A stretch of DNA of 64,000 nt, from assembly GCF_903469665.1 (NCBI RefSeq), contig NZ_CAGKLC010000002.1, positions 89,087 to 153,086 on the forward strand, given 5' to 3'. This document shows, in pieces, positions 32,818 to 43,247 of the stretch; position 1 is the first letter of the stretch; every line of letters starts with the position of its first letter. The translations under genes and the position numbers were made by a program. The DNA comes from Flavobacterium sp. UGB4466. GTDB taxonomy: Bacteria > Bacteroidota > Bacteroidia > Flavobacteriales > Flavobacteriaceae. The notes beneath the pieces were generated by a model, which saw only the letters and a list, made by a program, of their open reading frames with translations, ran no database searches and was not told the origin of the DNA.

Positions 32818-35493
32818 ATGACAGAAAATAGAAGAGACCTTGTATTATCAGGATTAGAACCGTTAATTATTACACCAACCAGTGTTTTTGTGAACATTGG
32901 TGAGCGTACGAATGTGACGGGTTCAAGAAAATTCCTGCGTTTAATCAAGGAAGAGAAATATGATGAGGCACTTGATATCGCAAGGCAGCAAGTAGAGGGA
33001 GGAGCACAGATCATCGATATTAATATGGATGAGGGAATGCTTGACGGAGTTCAGGCAATGACTAAATTTTTGAATTTAATTGCATCAGAACCGGACATTT
33101 CGAGAGTGCCTATTATGATCGACAGTTCGAAATGGGAAATCATTGAAGCGGGTCTTAAAGTAGTACAGGGGAAAAGTGTTGTAAACTCGATTTCATTAAA
33201 AGAAGGAGAAGAAGCCTTTATCCATCATGCTAAATTAATCAAGCGTTACGGTGCTGCAGCCATAATCATGGCTTTTGATGAAGTAGGTCAGGCTGATAAT
33301 TATGACCGAAGAGTTGAAATTTGTCAGCGTTCGTATGATATCTTAGTGAACAAAGTTGATTTTCCTCCACAGGATATCATTTTTGATTTGAATATTTTTC
33401 CGGTTGCGACCGGAATGGAAGAACACCGTTTGAATGCTCTGGATTTCTTCAGAGGAACAAAATGGGTTCGCGATAATTTGCCTCATGCGCATATTAGTGG
33501 GGGAGTAAGTAATGTTTCGTTTTCTTTCAGAGGAAACGATACCGTTCGTGAGGCGATGCACTCGGTATTTTTGTACCATGCGATCAAGAACGGAATGACG
33601 ATGGGAATCGTGAATCCGGAAATGCTTTCGATTTACGACGATATTCCAAAAGATTTACTGGAACACGTTGAAGACGTAATTCTGGACAGACGTGACGATG
33701 CAACCGAACGACTTTTAGATTTTGCCGAGAACGTAAAAGGAGAAGTAAAATCAGATGAAAAAGCAATTCAGGAATGGCGTTTGGGAACCGTTCAGGAGCG
33801 TATTACGCACTCATTGGTTAAAGGAGTGGATGCTTTTATTGAAGAAGATGTAGAAGAAGCACGTTTGGCTGCTACAAAACCAATTGAGGTAATCGAAATC
33901 AATTTGATGACCGGAATGAATGTCGTGGGAGATTTGTTCGGAAGCGGAAAAATGTTCCTGCCACAGGTAGTAAAATCGGCGCGTGTAATGAAAAAAGCCG
34001 TAGCCTATTTATTGCCTTATATCGAAGCGAGTAAACAAGCGGGAGACAAGCAAGGAAACGGAAAAATCCTGATGGCTACTGTAAAAGGAGATGTTCACGA
34101 TATTGGTAAAAACATTGTTTCGGTAGTTTTAGCCTGTAACAATTACGAGATTGTAGATCTTGGAGTTATGGTGCCTCCGGAGAAAATTATTGCCGCTGCG
34201 ATAGAACACAATGTAGATATCATTGGTCTAAGCGGATTGATTACACCTTCGCTTGACGAAATGGTGTATTTGGCCAAAGAATTAGACAAACAAGGAATTA
34301 AAATTCCGATTATGATTGGTGGAGCAACCACTTCAAGGGCGCATACAGCTGTGAAAATTGCACCACAATACAGAGAAACGGTTATTCACGTAAACGATGC
34401 TTCGAGAGCGGTTACTGTTGCCGGAAATCTGTTAGATCATAACCGTAAAATATATGCAAGCGATATTCGTGCAGAGTACGATTCTTTTAGAGAAACATTT
34501 TTGAATCGTTCGAGAGATAAGAATTTCTTAAGCATTGAAGATGCGCGTAAAAACAAATTACAATTGGATTGGGAAAATTTCAATCCGGTGAAGCCAAATA
34601 TCATTGGGGAACAAATTGTTGAAGTAGAGCTGGATGTTTTGGTTCCGTATATTGACTGGACACCGTTTTTCAGAACCTGGGAATTGTTTGGTAAATATCC
34701 GGCAATATTAACCGATGAGGTTGTAGGGAAAGAAGCGACTTCTGTTTTTGAAGATGCACAGGCGATGCTGAAAGTAATTTTAGCAGAGAAAAAACTATCT
34801 GCAAAAGGGATCTACGGAATATTTCCGGCCAATCAGATCAACGATGATGATATCGAATTGACAGATGAAAACGGAAAACCGTTACAGACCTTTTTGACTT
34901 TACGCCAGCAATCGCAAAAAACAAAAGGTGCGCCAAATATTGCATTAGCCGATTTTATCGCTCCGAAAGAAAGCGGGAAAGTGGATTATATGGGAGCATT
35001 CTGTGTAACAACCGGTTTTGGTGTTGATGAATGGGCAGCTGAATTTGAAAAAGATCTGGACGATTACAATTCGATTATGGTCAAAGCATTAGCGGATCGT
35101 TTTGCCGAGGCTTTCGCTGAATATCTTCATGAAAAAATACGTAAAGAAATCTGGGGGTATTCATCAGAGGAGAGTTTAACTAACGAAGAAATGATTTCTG
35201 AAGAGTACAAAGGAATCCGTCCTGCTCCGGGTTATCCGGCATGTCCTGACCATTTGGAGAAACCAACAATCTGGAAACTTTTAAATGTAGAAAAAGAAAT
35301 AGGTGTAACACTAACCGAAAGCATGGCGATGTGGCCGGCTTCATCCGTTTCAGGATACTATTTTGGAAATCCGGAAAGTAAATATTTCGGACTGGGGAAA
35401 ATAAAAGAGGATCAGGTAGTCGACTATGCCAAACGACGCAGTGTTTCAACCGACTATGCCATGAAATGGTTGAACCCTAATATAGCAGATTAA
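32818..35493 (+). CDS. metH: Methionine synthase, folate/cobalamin/activation modules (split MetH, C-terminal part)
   Basis: The 891-residue protein holds the rest of MetH. The pterin-binding barrel covers about residues 15-270 ([15 protein letters not shown]). The cobalamin cap and binding domains cover about 330-580, with Asp425, the cobalt ligand His427 and Gly430 in [11 protein letters not shown]. The C-terminal SAM-dependent reactivation domain, from about 590, carries [12 protein letters not shown]. It must work with the homocysteine module at 31236. The gap before the ATG contains 'cttag' repeats. It is followed by metF, which supplies methyltetrahydrofolate. Confidence 0.96.
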   Translation: MTENRRDLVLSGLEPLIITPTSVFVNIGERTNVTGSRKFLRLIKEEKYDEALDIARQQVEGGAQIIDINMDEGMLDGVQAMTKFLNLIASEPDISRVPIMIDSSKWEIIEAGLKVVQGKSVVNSISLKEGEEAFIHHAKLIKRYGAAAIIMAFDEVGQADNYDRRVEICQRSYDILVNKVDFPPQDIIFDLNIFPVATGMEEHRLNALDFFRGTKWVRDNLPHAHISGGVSNVSFSFRGNDTVREAMHSVFLYHAIKNGMTMGIVNPEMLSIYDDIPKDLLEHVEDVILDRRDDATERLLDFAENVKGEVKSDEKAIQEWRLGTVQERITHSLVKGVDAFIEEDVEEARLAATKPIEVIEINLMTGMNVVGDLFGSGKMFLPQVVKSARVMKKAVAYLLPYIEASKQAGDKQGNGKILMATVKGDVHDIGKNIVSVVLACNNYEIVDLGVMVPPEKIIAAAIEHNVDIIGLSGLITPSLDEMVYLAKELDKQGIKIPIMIGGATTSRAHTAVKIAPQYRETVIHVNDASRAVTVAGNLLDHNRKIYASDIRAEYDSFRETFLNRSRDKNFLSIEDARKNKLQLDWENFNPVKPNIIGEQIVEVELDVLVPYIDWTPFFRTWELFGKYPAILTDEVVGKEATSVFEDAQAMLKVILAEKKLSAKGIYGIFPANQINDDDIELTDENGKPLQTFLTLRQQSQKTKGAPNIALADFIAPKESGKVDYMGAFCVTTGFGVDEWAAEFEKDLDDYNSIMVKALADRFAEAFAEYLHEKIRKEIWGYSSEESLTNEEMISEEYKGIRPAPGYPACPDHLEKPTIWKLLNVEKEIGVTLTESMAMWPASSVSGYYFGNPESKYFGLGKIKEDQVVDYAKRRSVSTDYAMKWLNPNIAD

Positions 35494-35653
35494 AATAGAG
35501 TCATAAAGTCAAAAGTCTTAAAGTCTCCAAGAAAGTGACTTTCGACTTTGGACATTAAGACTTTAGACTAAAAGAATATTTGATTTATGTTTTTTGATTC
35601 AGATTTTTTACACCATTTTCCAAAACTCATAACTCATAACTCATAATTAAAAA

Positions 35654-36610
35654 ATGAAAGTAACAGAACATATAGAAAACGCGAAGGGAAATACATTATT
35701 CTCGTTTGAACTTATTCCGCCTCAAAAAGGGAAGAGCATTCAGGAATTGTATGATAATATTGATCCGTTGATGGAATTTAAACCGCCATTTATTGATGTC
35801 ACCACTTCGCGTGAAGAATATATCTATATTGATAAAGGAAACGGACTGTTAGATAAAAAGCTAACGCGTATGCGTCCGGGAACGCTTGGAATTTGTGCTT
35901 CTATAAAACACAAATACAATGTTGATACGGTGCCACATTTGCTTTGCGGAGGATTTACGCAGGAAGAAACCGAATACATGCTGGTAGATTGTCAGTATTT
36001 AGGAATCAATAATGTAATGGCACTTCGCGGTGACGCTATGAAAGACGAACAATCTTTTGTGCCAAAAGCCGGTGGGAATAGTTACGCTATTGATTTGGTG
36101 CGTCAGATCAATAATTTAAACAGCGGAAAATACCTTCATGAATTAATGGATGCTGATAATAAAGCCGATTTTTGTATAGGTGTTGCGGGGTATCCTGAAA
36201 AACACCTCGAATCTCCTTCTTTGCAATCTGATCTAAAAAGACTGAAAGAAAAAGTAGATGCAGGAGCGGATTATGTCGTGACCCAAATGTTTTTTGATAA
36301 TGCTAAATATTTTGCCTTTGTAGAAAAAGCAAGAGAAATTGGCATCACAATTCCGATTATTCCCGGAATCAAGCCCATTGCGGTTCAAAGACATTTACAG
36401 ATTTTACCTCAGATTTTTAGAATCGATTTGCCGGAGGATTTAATTGATGCTGTAGATAAATGTAAAAACAATGCCGAAATCAAGCAGGTCGGAATCGAGT
36501 GGGCCGTTCAGCAATCATTAGAATTAAAGGCTGCGGGAGTTCCTGTTTTGCATTATTACTCAATGGGGAAATCAGAGAATATCCGCCAGATTGCAAGGCA
36601 GATTTTTTAA
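35654..36610 (+). CDS. metF: Methylenetetrahydrofolate reductase
   Basis: The 318-residue flavoenzyme makes 5-methyltetrahydrofolate for MetH. FSFELIPPQKGKS at the N-terminus, the VMALRGDA segment and the QMFFDNAKYFAF segment are typical. The family acid lies in FSFELIPP. It follows metH after 160 bp and is probably cotranscribed, though imperfect direct and inverted repeats (35505-35575) fill the spacer. Confidence 0.95.
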   Translation: MKVTEHIENAKGNTLFSFELIPPQKGKSIQELYDNIDPLMEFKPPFIDVTTSREEYIYIDKGNGLLDKKLTRMRPGTLGICASIKHKYNVDTVPHLLCGGFTQEETEYMLVDCQYLGINNVMALRGDAMKDEQSFVPKAGGNSYAIDLVRQINNLNSGKYLHELMDADNKADFCIGVAGYPEKHLESPSLQSDLKRLKEKVDAGADYVVTQMFFDNAKYFAFVEKAREIGITIPIIPGIKPIAVQRHLQILPQIFRIDLPEDLIDAVDKCKNNAEIKQVGIEWAVQQSLELKAAGVPVLHYYSMGKSENIRQIARQIF

Positions 36611-36627
36611 GACTTTAAGCATATGGT

Positions 36628-36760
36628 TTGTCCTTTCGACCCAAGGGAGAAATCACACTCGCTAATCGACAAAGATTGGTACTTTGTTTTGCGGAGCTAA
36701 TAGTGCGATTTGCTCCCCCTATTCGCTATTGCTCGAGTCTCCTTTCGCTCGAAAGGACAA
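36628..36760. repeat. REP-like palindrome, 'gtcctttcgac' family (copy 2)
   Basis: The element begins TTGTCCTTTCGACCCAAGGG and ends with GAAAGGACAA. The inner motif ttcgctattgctcgagtct matches the copy at 16467-16597. It is non-coding. Confidence 0.65.
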
Positions 36761-36810
36761 AATTTTACCGATAATTACTTTTTAGGATTAATTTTGAATT
36801 TATTTTAAAG

Positions 36811-37470
36811 ATGATGAAAAAAGAAGAATTACAGGCAATAGCCGCTCAGCTAAAGCATCCTACAGGAGAAAAAGGAATAGAAATGGCGAATATGATGCAT
36901 GAAACCAACATCAATATGACGCGTCATTCCGTTCAAAATCTGCACGTAATATCGGGAAATGCAATTTTAGAATTAGGCCACGGAAATGCCGGACATTTAG
37001 AGTATGTACTAGAGCAGGCTCAGGATCTGACTTACTACGGACTTGAAATGTCGGAGTTAATGTGTCAGGAAGCACAACAAATTAATATCGCTTTTGTAGC
37101 TAAAAAACAGGCTCACTTTTCTCTTTATAACGGAACCAATATTCCATTTGAAGAAGCCTCTTTTGATAAAATATTCACGGTAAACACCATTTACTTTTGG
37201 CAGGAACCGGAGAAGTTACTCTCAGAAATTTACAGAGTTTTAAAACCGGAAGGTACTTTTTGCATCACCTTTGCCGAAGAAAGTTTTATGAAACAGCTTC
37301 CTTTTACTCAGTTCGAATTCAATCTGTACAGTACTGAAAAAGCGGAAAGTTTGATTGAAAAAACAGCTTTCCAAGTTGTGCATAAAGAAACACTGACTGA
37401 AAAAGTAAAAAGTAAAATGGGTGAGTTGGTAGACAGAGCTTTTACTACTTTGGTTTTAGGCAAACGTTGA
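36811..37470 (+). CDS. Class I SAM-dependent methyltransferase
   Basis: The 219-residue protein has the Rossmann-like methyltransferase fold. Motif I is AILELGHGNAGHLEYVL (about residue 52), and a later FDKIFTVNTIYFWQEPEKLL segment holds the post-II region. The substrate is unknown. It lies after metF but behind a repeat element, so it is probably a separate unit. Confidence 0.85.
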   Translation: MMKKEELQAIAAQLKHPTGEKGIEMANMMHETNINMTRHSVQNLHVISGNAILELGHGNAGHLEYVLEQAQDLTYYGLEMSELMCQEAQQINIAFVAKKQAHFSLYNGTNIPFEEASFDKIFTVNTIYFWQEPEKLLSEIYRVLKPEGTFCITFAEESFMKQLPFTQFEFNLYSTEKAESLIEKTAFQVVHKETLTEKVKSKMGELVDRAFTTLVLGKR

Positions 37471-37636
37471 TCCCCCAATCTTCTTCACCGTATTTTTTTG
37501 CATATTTTCATAGATTCCGGAGGAATTTGACTCTTTGGGATTAAAAATTTTCACAGTTAATTTTAGTACTCTTTTTTTGAGTAATTTAATTGACTTTATT
37601 TTATGTTGCTATTTCGGAATGTAATCCGCTAAAATT

Positions 37637-38860
37637 ATGGAGATTAAAAAGATCGATTTTCTAAAAAGTTACAGCAGTATTCTATTGCTTTTGGGAGGAA
37701 TCCTGCTTGGAAGTATTTTAGGATTGGTTTTCAAAGAAAAAGTGGAGGTTATAAAACCTCTTGGAGATATTTTCCTTAACCTGCTCTTTACGGCCATTAT
37801 CCCTTTAATTTTCTTTACCATTGCGTCTTCAATTGCCAGTCTGGAAAGAACAGAGAAATTGGGCAAACTGTTTGTAATCATGGTTCTGGTTTTTTTAAGC
37901 ACCATTTTAATTTCGGCAATTGTGATGATTTTAGCAGTATATCTTTTTCCAATCCATCAGAATATTATAGTGTCTAAAGTCCCGATAGAAAACATCCAAT
38001 CAGGAAGTATTGGCGAGCAAATAGCACAGCTGGTTACCGTAAATGATTTCTTTGAATTGCTGTCCCGAAAAAGTATGCTGGCGCTTATTATCTTTTCTTT
38101 TTTAATAGGTTTTGCGAGTCTGCAATCCGGAGAAAAAGGAAGCGCTTTCAGAAGTTTTCTGGATTCCGGTAACGAAGTCATGAAGCAGCTTTTGAACCTT
38201 ATTATGAAATTAGCTCCAATTGGTTTGGGGGCTTATTTTGCCTATCAGGTTGGAGTTTTTGGTCCGCAATTGTTTGGTGTTTATGCCAAACCTTTAGGGG
38301 TTTATTATGCGGCCTGTATTTTCTATTTCTTTGTGTTTTTTAGTTTGTACGCCTTAGTGGCCGGAGGGAAAAGAGCTTTTGTGGTATTTTGGAGCAATAA
38401 TATCACACCCGCTTTAACGGCGGTTGGAACCTGCAGCAGTATTGCCACCATCCCTGCGAATCTGGAAGCCGCTGAGAAAATGAACATTCCTAAACACGTT
38501 CGCAATTTGGTCATTCCGCTTGGAGCGCCCTTGCATAAAGACGGTTCAAGTATGTCTTCTATCCTTAAAATAACCGTTCTTTTTGCCATGTTTGGAAAAG
38601 ATTTTACGGCGCCTTCGACCCTACTTTTAGCGCTTGGAATTACCGTAATCGTTTCAATTGTAGAAGGAGGAATTCCAAATGGAGGTTATATTGGAGAAGT
38701 TCTGGCCATCACAGTTTACGGACTGCCAATGGAACAAGCCCTGCCGGTTGCCATGATTTTAGGAACTCTCGTCGACCCGATAGCGACTTTGCTAAATGTC
38801 AATGGAGATCTCATTTGTTCGATGGTGGTCTCGAGGTTTTCCGAAAAAACGAAGTGGTAG
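37637..38860 (+). CDS. Dicarboxylate/amino acid:cation symporter
   Basis: The 407-residue protein belongs to the DAACS family of sodium- or proton-coupled transporters for C4-dicarboxylates, glutamate or aspartate. It has about eight helices and two re-entrant hairpins. AVGTCSSIATIPANLEAAEK corresponds to the serine-rich hairpin. PLGAPLHKDGSSMSSI and LGTLVDPIATLLNVNGD correspond to the conserved transport core. The specificity cannot be stated. Possible coding neighbours are more than 150 bp away on both sides. Confidence 0.9.
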   Translation: MEIKKIDFLKSYSSILLLLGGILLGSILGLVFKEKVEVIKPLGDIFLNLLFTAIIPLIFFTIASSIASLERTEKLGKLFVIMVLVFLSTILISAIVMILAVYLFPIHQNIIVSKVPIENIQSGSIGEQIAQLVTVNDFFELLSRKSMLALIIFSFLIGFASLQSGEKGSAFRSFLDSGNEVMKQLLNLIMKLAPIGLGAYFAYQVGVFGPQLFGVYAKPLGVYYAACIFYFFVFFSLYALVAGGKRAFVVFWSNNITPALTAVGTCSSIATIPANLEAAEKMNIPKHVRNLVIPLGAPLHKDGSSMSSILKITVLFAMFGKDFTAPSTLLLALGITVIVSIVEGGIPNGGYIGEVLAITVYGLPMEQALPVAMILGTLVDPIATLLNVNGDLICSMVVSRFSEKTKW

Positions 38861-38889
38861 CGGGCTTCCTTCATAGCAAAAAAAAAAAA

Positions 38890-39055
38890 GGACTTAACCT
38901 ATAGGAGCATCGATTTTAGGATGTGAAATGTGAAAAGAATGTCTAAAAGAAATACATTCTTTTTCATGCCCTTTCTGTGTTTTATTAAAAGTGAAACGAC
39001 TTAATTTCAAGCAGAAAGCTATGTTTCTATGTGTTAAAATAAATTATACCCAACG
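38890..39055. repeat. 'ctatgtttctatgtgtt' repeat (copy A)
   Basis: This non-coding element ends AGCTATGTTTCTATGTGTTA and includes agaaatacattctttttcat. Related copies lie at 50871-51013 and 52641-52790. The rest of the 305-bp gap (38861-39165) has a poly-A tract and no recognised gene. Confidence 0.6.
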
Positions 39056-39165
39056 AATTAACTTAAATACTAAAATCAGTGTTAATCTGCTTAACCTGTA
39101 AAATCCGTGTGCTAATTTTTAGCAGTAAGGAAGTCTTACAGCTAGGCATAAAAAAGTAGTTTACA

Positions 39166-40575
39166 ATGAATTCAATACTTCAAAATGATCTGAACGATCT
39201 TGAAAACATTCTGGAAAAAGCAAAACAGCACGGAATAGCGTTTTTGGACAATCTTGAAAACGTTCCAACTTCCAGTAAAAACACAATGGATCCAACCCGA
39301 AAACTAAACGAGAAAGGCTTAGGGTCATTAGGGGCTTTGGAAGAATTTAAGGAGAGACTGGCGCCATTGATGGTAGCTTCTCCGGGGCCGAGGTATTTAG
39401 GTTTTGTTACCGGAGGATCAACGCCAGCTTCTATTGTAGGCGATTGGCTGTCTACAGTTTACGATCAGAATACCCAGGCAGTTAAAGCGCAGGGAGGAAC
39501 TTCGGCCCTAATCGAGTTTGAGGCCATTCATTTATTGCGACAGTTATTAGAGCTTCCGGAATCTTTTTTAGGGGGATTTGTGACTGGAGCGACCATGTCA
39601 AATTTTACCTGCTTAGGGGTGGCTAGACAGTGGATTGGTGCCCAGTCAGGAAAAGATTTTGCTAAAAACGGAGTTTCCGGAGCCATACCGATCTTAACTG
39701 CGACACCTCATTCTTCATCCATAAAAACACTATCGATGCTGGGAATTGGAAGTAATAATTATACGGTACTTAAAACAGCAGAAGGCAATAGAGAAGCTAT
39801 TGATATCGACGACTTGCAGAAGAATATAGAAAGTTTAAGTGGAGAGCCGTTTATCCTGATTTCGAGCGCGGGAACGGTTAATACAGCCGATTTTGATGAT
39901 TTTACAGCTATTGCAAAACTTAGAGAAAAATACAATTTCTGGTGGCATATTGATGCCGCTTTTGGTGGTTTTGCAGCAGTTTCCGAAAAATTCAAACACC
40001 TTACAGATGGCTGGGAAGGTGCAGACAGTATTACAATTGATTGCCATAAATGGTTAAACGTGCCTTATGAAAGTGCTTTTTATTTAATTAAAAAAGAGCA
40101 TGTTGGACTGCAAATCGAGACGTTCCAAAATTCTAATGCGCCTTATTTAGGGAATCCTCTGGAGAATTTTAACTATCTGAACGTATTGCCTGAAAATTCA
40201 CGCCGATTAAGAGCTTTACCGGTTTGGTTCTCTTTATTGGCTTACGGAAAAGAAGGATTTAAAGACATCATTGAGAAAAGTACGGCATTGGCACTGCATT
40301 TTGCAAACGCCCTTATCGAAGATGAGAACTTCGAACTGTTGGCTCCAATCCGACTGAATAATGTTTGTTTTACATTAAAAGGAGACCATAATCAGGAGCA
40401 TGTAAGTGCGTTTTTGACGCATTTAAATGATACAGGAAAGGTGTTTATGACGCCAACGGTTTATCAGAACCGAAAAGGTATTAGAGCGTCTTTTGTCAAT
40501 TGGCGCACTACTGAAAATGATATCAAAATAATTATCGAAGAGATAAAAAAGACTATTTCTGAATTGGATTTTTAA
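39166..40575 (+). CDS. Group II PLP-dependent amino acid decarboxylase
   Basis: The 469-residue protein is in the aromatic-L-amino-acid/glutamate decarboxylase superfamily. The PLP lysine lies in TIDCHKWLNVPYES (about residue 295), and the PLP-binding WHIDAAFGGFAA precedes it. TPHSSSIKTLSMLGIGS holds the conserved cofactor-stacking His. The length is usual. The amino acid substrate is not evident. It is monocistronic with a terminator at 40596. Confidence 0.9.
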   Translation: MNSILQNDLNDLENILEKAKQHGIAFLDNLENVPTSSKNTMDPTRKLNEKGLGSLGALEEFKERLAPLMVASPGPRYLGFVTGGSTPASIVGDWLSTVYDQNTQAVKAQGGTSALIEFEAIHLLRQLLELPESFLGGFVTGATMSNFTCLGVARQWIGAQSGKDFAKNGVSGAIPILTATPHSSSIKTLSMLGIGSNNYTVLKTAEGNREAIDIDDLQKNIESLSGEPFILISSAGTVNTADFDDFTAIAKLREKYNFWWHIDAAFGGFAAVSEKFKHLTDGWEGADSITIDCHKWLNVPYESAFYLIKKEHVGLQIETFQNSNAPYLGNPLENFNYLNVLPENSRRLRALPVWFSLLAYGKEGFKDIIEKSTALALHFANALIEDENFELLAPIRLNNVCFTLKGDHNQEHVSAFLTHLNDTGKVFMTPTVYQNRKGIRASFVNWRTTENDIKIIIEEIKKTISELDF

Positions 40576-40595
40576 TTCGATAGTTTAAATTTTTA

Positions 40596-40628
40596 AAGCT
40601 CGATTAGATGCTAATCGGGCTTTTTTTT
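40596..40628 (+). terminator. Terminator after PLP decarboxylase
   Basis: AGCTCGATTAG pairs with CTAATCGGGCT, followed by eight T. Confidence 0.85.
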
Positions 40629-40780
40629 GCCCTTTTTTGAAAATTTGAAGTGCGGTCAGTTTGGATTTTTTAATTTTCGCCTCATGATTTCTTAAGGAAA
40701 GCTTAAGTAAAATTTAATTATTCTTTAAGAATTGACTTGTTTGTTATATTTTCTTTTGGTTAAAAGTTAATTACTATTCT

Positions 40781-40801
40781 TATTTAGAATAATTAAAAAT
40801 A
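40781..40801 (+). promoter_or_regulatory. Candidate Fur box of the xus-like operon
   Basis: TATTTAGAATAATTAAAAATA differs at two positions from the palindrome TATTTAGAAT-n-ATTCTAAATA, which resembles iron-regulated sites in this phylum. It ends 3 bp before the -33 element, so binding would block RNA polymerase. Confidence 0.55.
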
Positions 40802-40803
40802 AC

Positions 40804-40834
40804 TTGGAAAAAACCTTTTGAGAGCCTAATTTTG
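40804..40834 (+). promoter_or_regulatory. Promoter of the xus-like operon
   Basis: TTG (40804-40806) is followed after 20 bp by TAATTTTG (40827-40834), a full -7 match, 34 bp before the xusA start. Confidence 0.75.
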
Positions 40835-40868
40835 TTGCTAATTTAATTTTCAAACCAAAATTTATTAG

Positions 40869-43217
40869 ATGCAAATAAGTAGATTAATGTCCTTGATCGT
40901 CCTTTTTTTTATTTCACTTCAAGGGTATTCACAAAAGGACAAAGTAAATTTAACAGGAGTTATTGTTAATCATCTTGGGAAAACTGCCGAAGGAGTTTCG
41001 GTAGCTTTAAAAGGAACAGCATACAGTACACTGACGAATAATAAAGGGGAGTATAAAATTAGTGCCAAGCCAGGAAATTATGTTTTGCTGGTTACACATG
41101 TGGGTTATAAAACCACAGAAACGGCAATTTTTCTAAAGCTGGGAGGAAAGCCTACTCAGGATATTACGATGGAAGAAGATATGGCAGCTTTAAACGAAGT
41201 TGCAGTAACAGGAAAGTCCAAAGTTCAAAGAGTGCGAGAACAGGCATATAATATTACAGCCATAGATTTAAAGAAAACCTACAATACGTCTGCGGATTTA
41301 AATCAGGTGTTGAATAAAACCACAGGAGTCCGCATTCGGGAATATGGAGGACTGGGATCGGCTTTTAATTTTTCACTGAATGGTTTCTCCGGGAATCAGG
41401 TTAAATTCTTTTTAGACGGAGTGCCTATGGACAGTTATGGTTCAGCTCTTACACTGAATAATATTCCGGTAAACATGGCTGAACGCATTGATGTGTACAA
41501 AGGTGTTGTTCCTATTGAGTTAGGAGCAGATGCACTTGGGGGAGCTGTTAATATCGTGACCAACAAAAATGTAAACCGTTACATCGATGCTTCTTATAGT
41601 TACGGATCGTTTAATACTCACAGAGCAGCAATAAACACGAGATTCTCCGGTCGTGATGGTTTTATTGCCAATATTAACGCTTTTGCAAATTATGCCGACA
41701 ATGATTATAAGGTAGATGTAAGTGTGGTGGATAAAAATACCTCGAAGTTTTTACCGGAACAAAAATACAAGCACTTCCACGATGGGTATAAATCGGGAAC
41801 GATAATGGCTGAAGCCGGATTTAAAAACAAAAGTTTTGCTGATTATCTGCTTGTTGGTTTTGCGGTAGCCGGTAACAAGAAGGAAATTCAGCAGGGTAAA
41901 ACAATGCAAACTGCCATTGGACAGGCTTTTATGGATAGTGAGAGTTTTATTACGTCTTTAAAGTATAAAAAAGACAACCTGTTTACGAAAGGGTTATCTG
42001 TAAATATTAGTTCGACTTATGCTTTAGTAAACAGTCGTTCTATAGATACCTCGTCAAGAGTGTACGATTGGACAGGAAACTACGTATACAGGCAGTTTTC
42101 AGGGGCTAATGACAAAGGAGAATTGAGTAGTAGCAAAACGCTGTACATTTATGATGAAACAAATGCTCAGTTAACATCAAACTTGAAATATCAATTGAGT
42201 GAACAACATATCGTAATGCTAAATTATTCTTATCAGGACTATAGACGTAAACAATCAAACGAATATCTTAAGGTTGTTGATCTTGGCAGACCAGGGATTA
42301 CTAAAAATATTTTAGGATTAAGTTACAATTTTAGCAGTTTGGATAATAGGTTAGCCATTTCAGTTTTTGGAAAAATATTTGATTTAGGTACTGAGATGAT
42401 TTCTAATAGTATAATCCAGTCTTCATCATCTACAAATTACGGTTATGGTGCAACTTCGGCTTATCGTTTATCCGATAAACTTCAAGTAAAGGGATCTTAT
42501 GAACATGCTTATCGTTTACCTTCAGCTGAAGAAATGTTGGGTAATGGATTAACCATAATTAGTAACACAGGATTAAAACCTGAAAATAGTGACAATGTTA
42601 ATTTAGGTTTAGCTTTTCTTACTCAAAAAAAGAACAATCAAATTAGCGCCGAAACGAGTTTGATTTACAGGGAAGCAAAAGATTTTATAAGAGAACAAGA
42701 GTTAGTTAACATTTCTGTTTATGAAAATCTGGCAAATGTTCAAATAACGGGGGTTGATGGTGTTCTGAGATACGCATACAAAGACTTCGTAAATTTTGAA
42801 GTAAACGGAACCTATCAAAAAAGCCTAAACAGAAACAAATTTAAAAAGGGAACAACCAGTCCTGATGTATTGTATAATGCGCAATTACCCAACGTTCCAA
42901 TCTTCTACGGGAACGCTGACCTGACGTTTAATTTTAAAAATATCAGGTATCAGGACGATAAACTTTCTTTAAACGTAAGTGCCAATTATATCGATGCTTT
43001 TTACCTGACATGGCCGGTACTGGGAAGTCTGGAAACCAAAAAAGCTATTCCGGAACAATTTACACAAAACGCTATGGTTGCCTATTCTTTTTTAAACGGC
43101 AAATACAATTTGGCTTTCGAATGCCGAAATATTACCGACATAAAGGTATACGACTATTTTAAGGTTCAAAAACCGGGACGTGCTTTTTCAGTAAAGTTCA
43201 GATACTTTCTACAGTAA
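40869..43217 (+). CDS. xusA: TonB-dependent siderophore receptor, XusA-like
   Basis: The 782-residue outer membrane receptor has a signal peptide (about 21 residues ending LQGYSQ). A carboxypeptidase regulatory-like beta-sandwich covers residues 25-110 (LTGVIVNHLGKTAEGVSVAL). The plug (YNTSADLNQVLNKTTGVRIR) and a beta-barrel ending in FSVKFRYFLQ follow. The order receptor, DUF4374 lipoprotein, PepSY protein is that of the Bacteroides xusABC xenosiderophore system. A Fur-like box overlaps its promoter. I therefore infer import of a ferric siderophore, possibly made by other bacteria. Confidence 0.88.
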   Translation: MQISRLMSLIVLFFISLQGYSQKDKVNLTGVIVNHLGKTAEGVSVALKGTAYSTLTNNKGEYKISAKPGNYVLLVTHVGYKTTETAIFLKLGGKPTQDITMEEDMAALNEVAVTGKSKVQRVREQAYNITAIDLKKTYNTSADLNQVLNKTTGVRIREYGGLGSAFNFSLNGFSGNQVKFFLDGVPMDSYGSALTLNNIPVNMAERIDVYKGVVPIELGADALGGAVNIVTNKNVNRYIDASYSYGSFNTHRAAINTRFSGRDGFIANINAFANYADNDYKVDVSVVDKNTSKFLPEQKYKHFHDGYKSGTIMAEAGFKNKSFADYLLVGFAVAGNKKEIQQGKTMQTAIGQAFMDSESFITSLKYKKDNLFTKGLSVNISSTYALVNSRSIDTSSRVYDWTGNYVYRQFSGANDKGELSSSKTLYIYDETNAQLTSNLKYQLSEQHIVMLNYSYQDYRRKQSNEYLKVVDLGRPGITKNILGLSYNFSSLDNRLAISVFGKIFDLGTEMISNSIIQSSSSTNYGYGATSAYRLSDKLQVKGSYEHAYRLPSAEEMLGNGLTIISNTGLKPENSDNVNLGLAFLTQKKNNQISAETSLIYREAKDFIREQELVNISVYENLANVQITGVDGVLRYAYKDFVNFEVNGTYQKSLNRNKFKKGTTSPDVLYNAQLPNVPIFYGNADLTFNFKNIRYQDDKLSLNVSANYIDAFYLTWPVLGSLETKKAIPEQFTQNAMVAYSFLNGKYNLAFECRNITDIKVYDYFKVQKPGRAFSVKFRYFLQ

Positions 43218-43247
43218 TTTAAATAATAATCCTAAATAATTATAATC

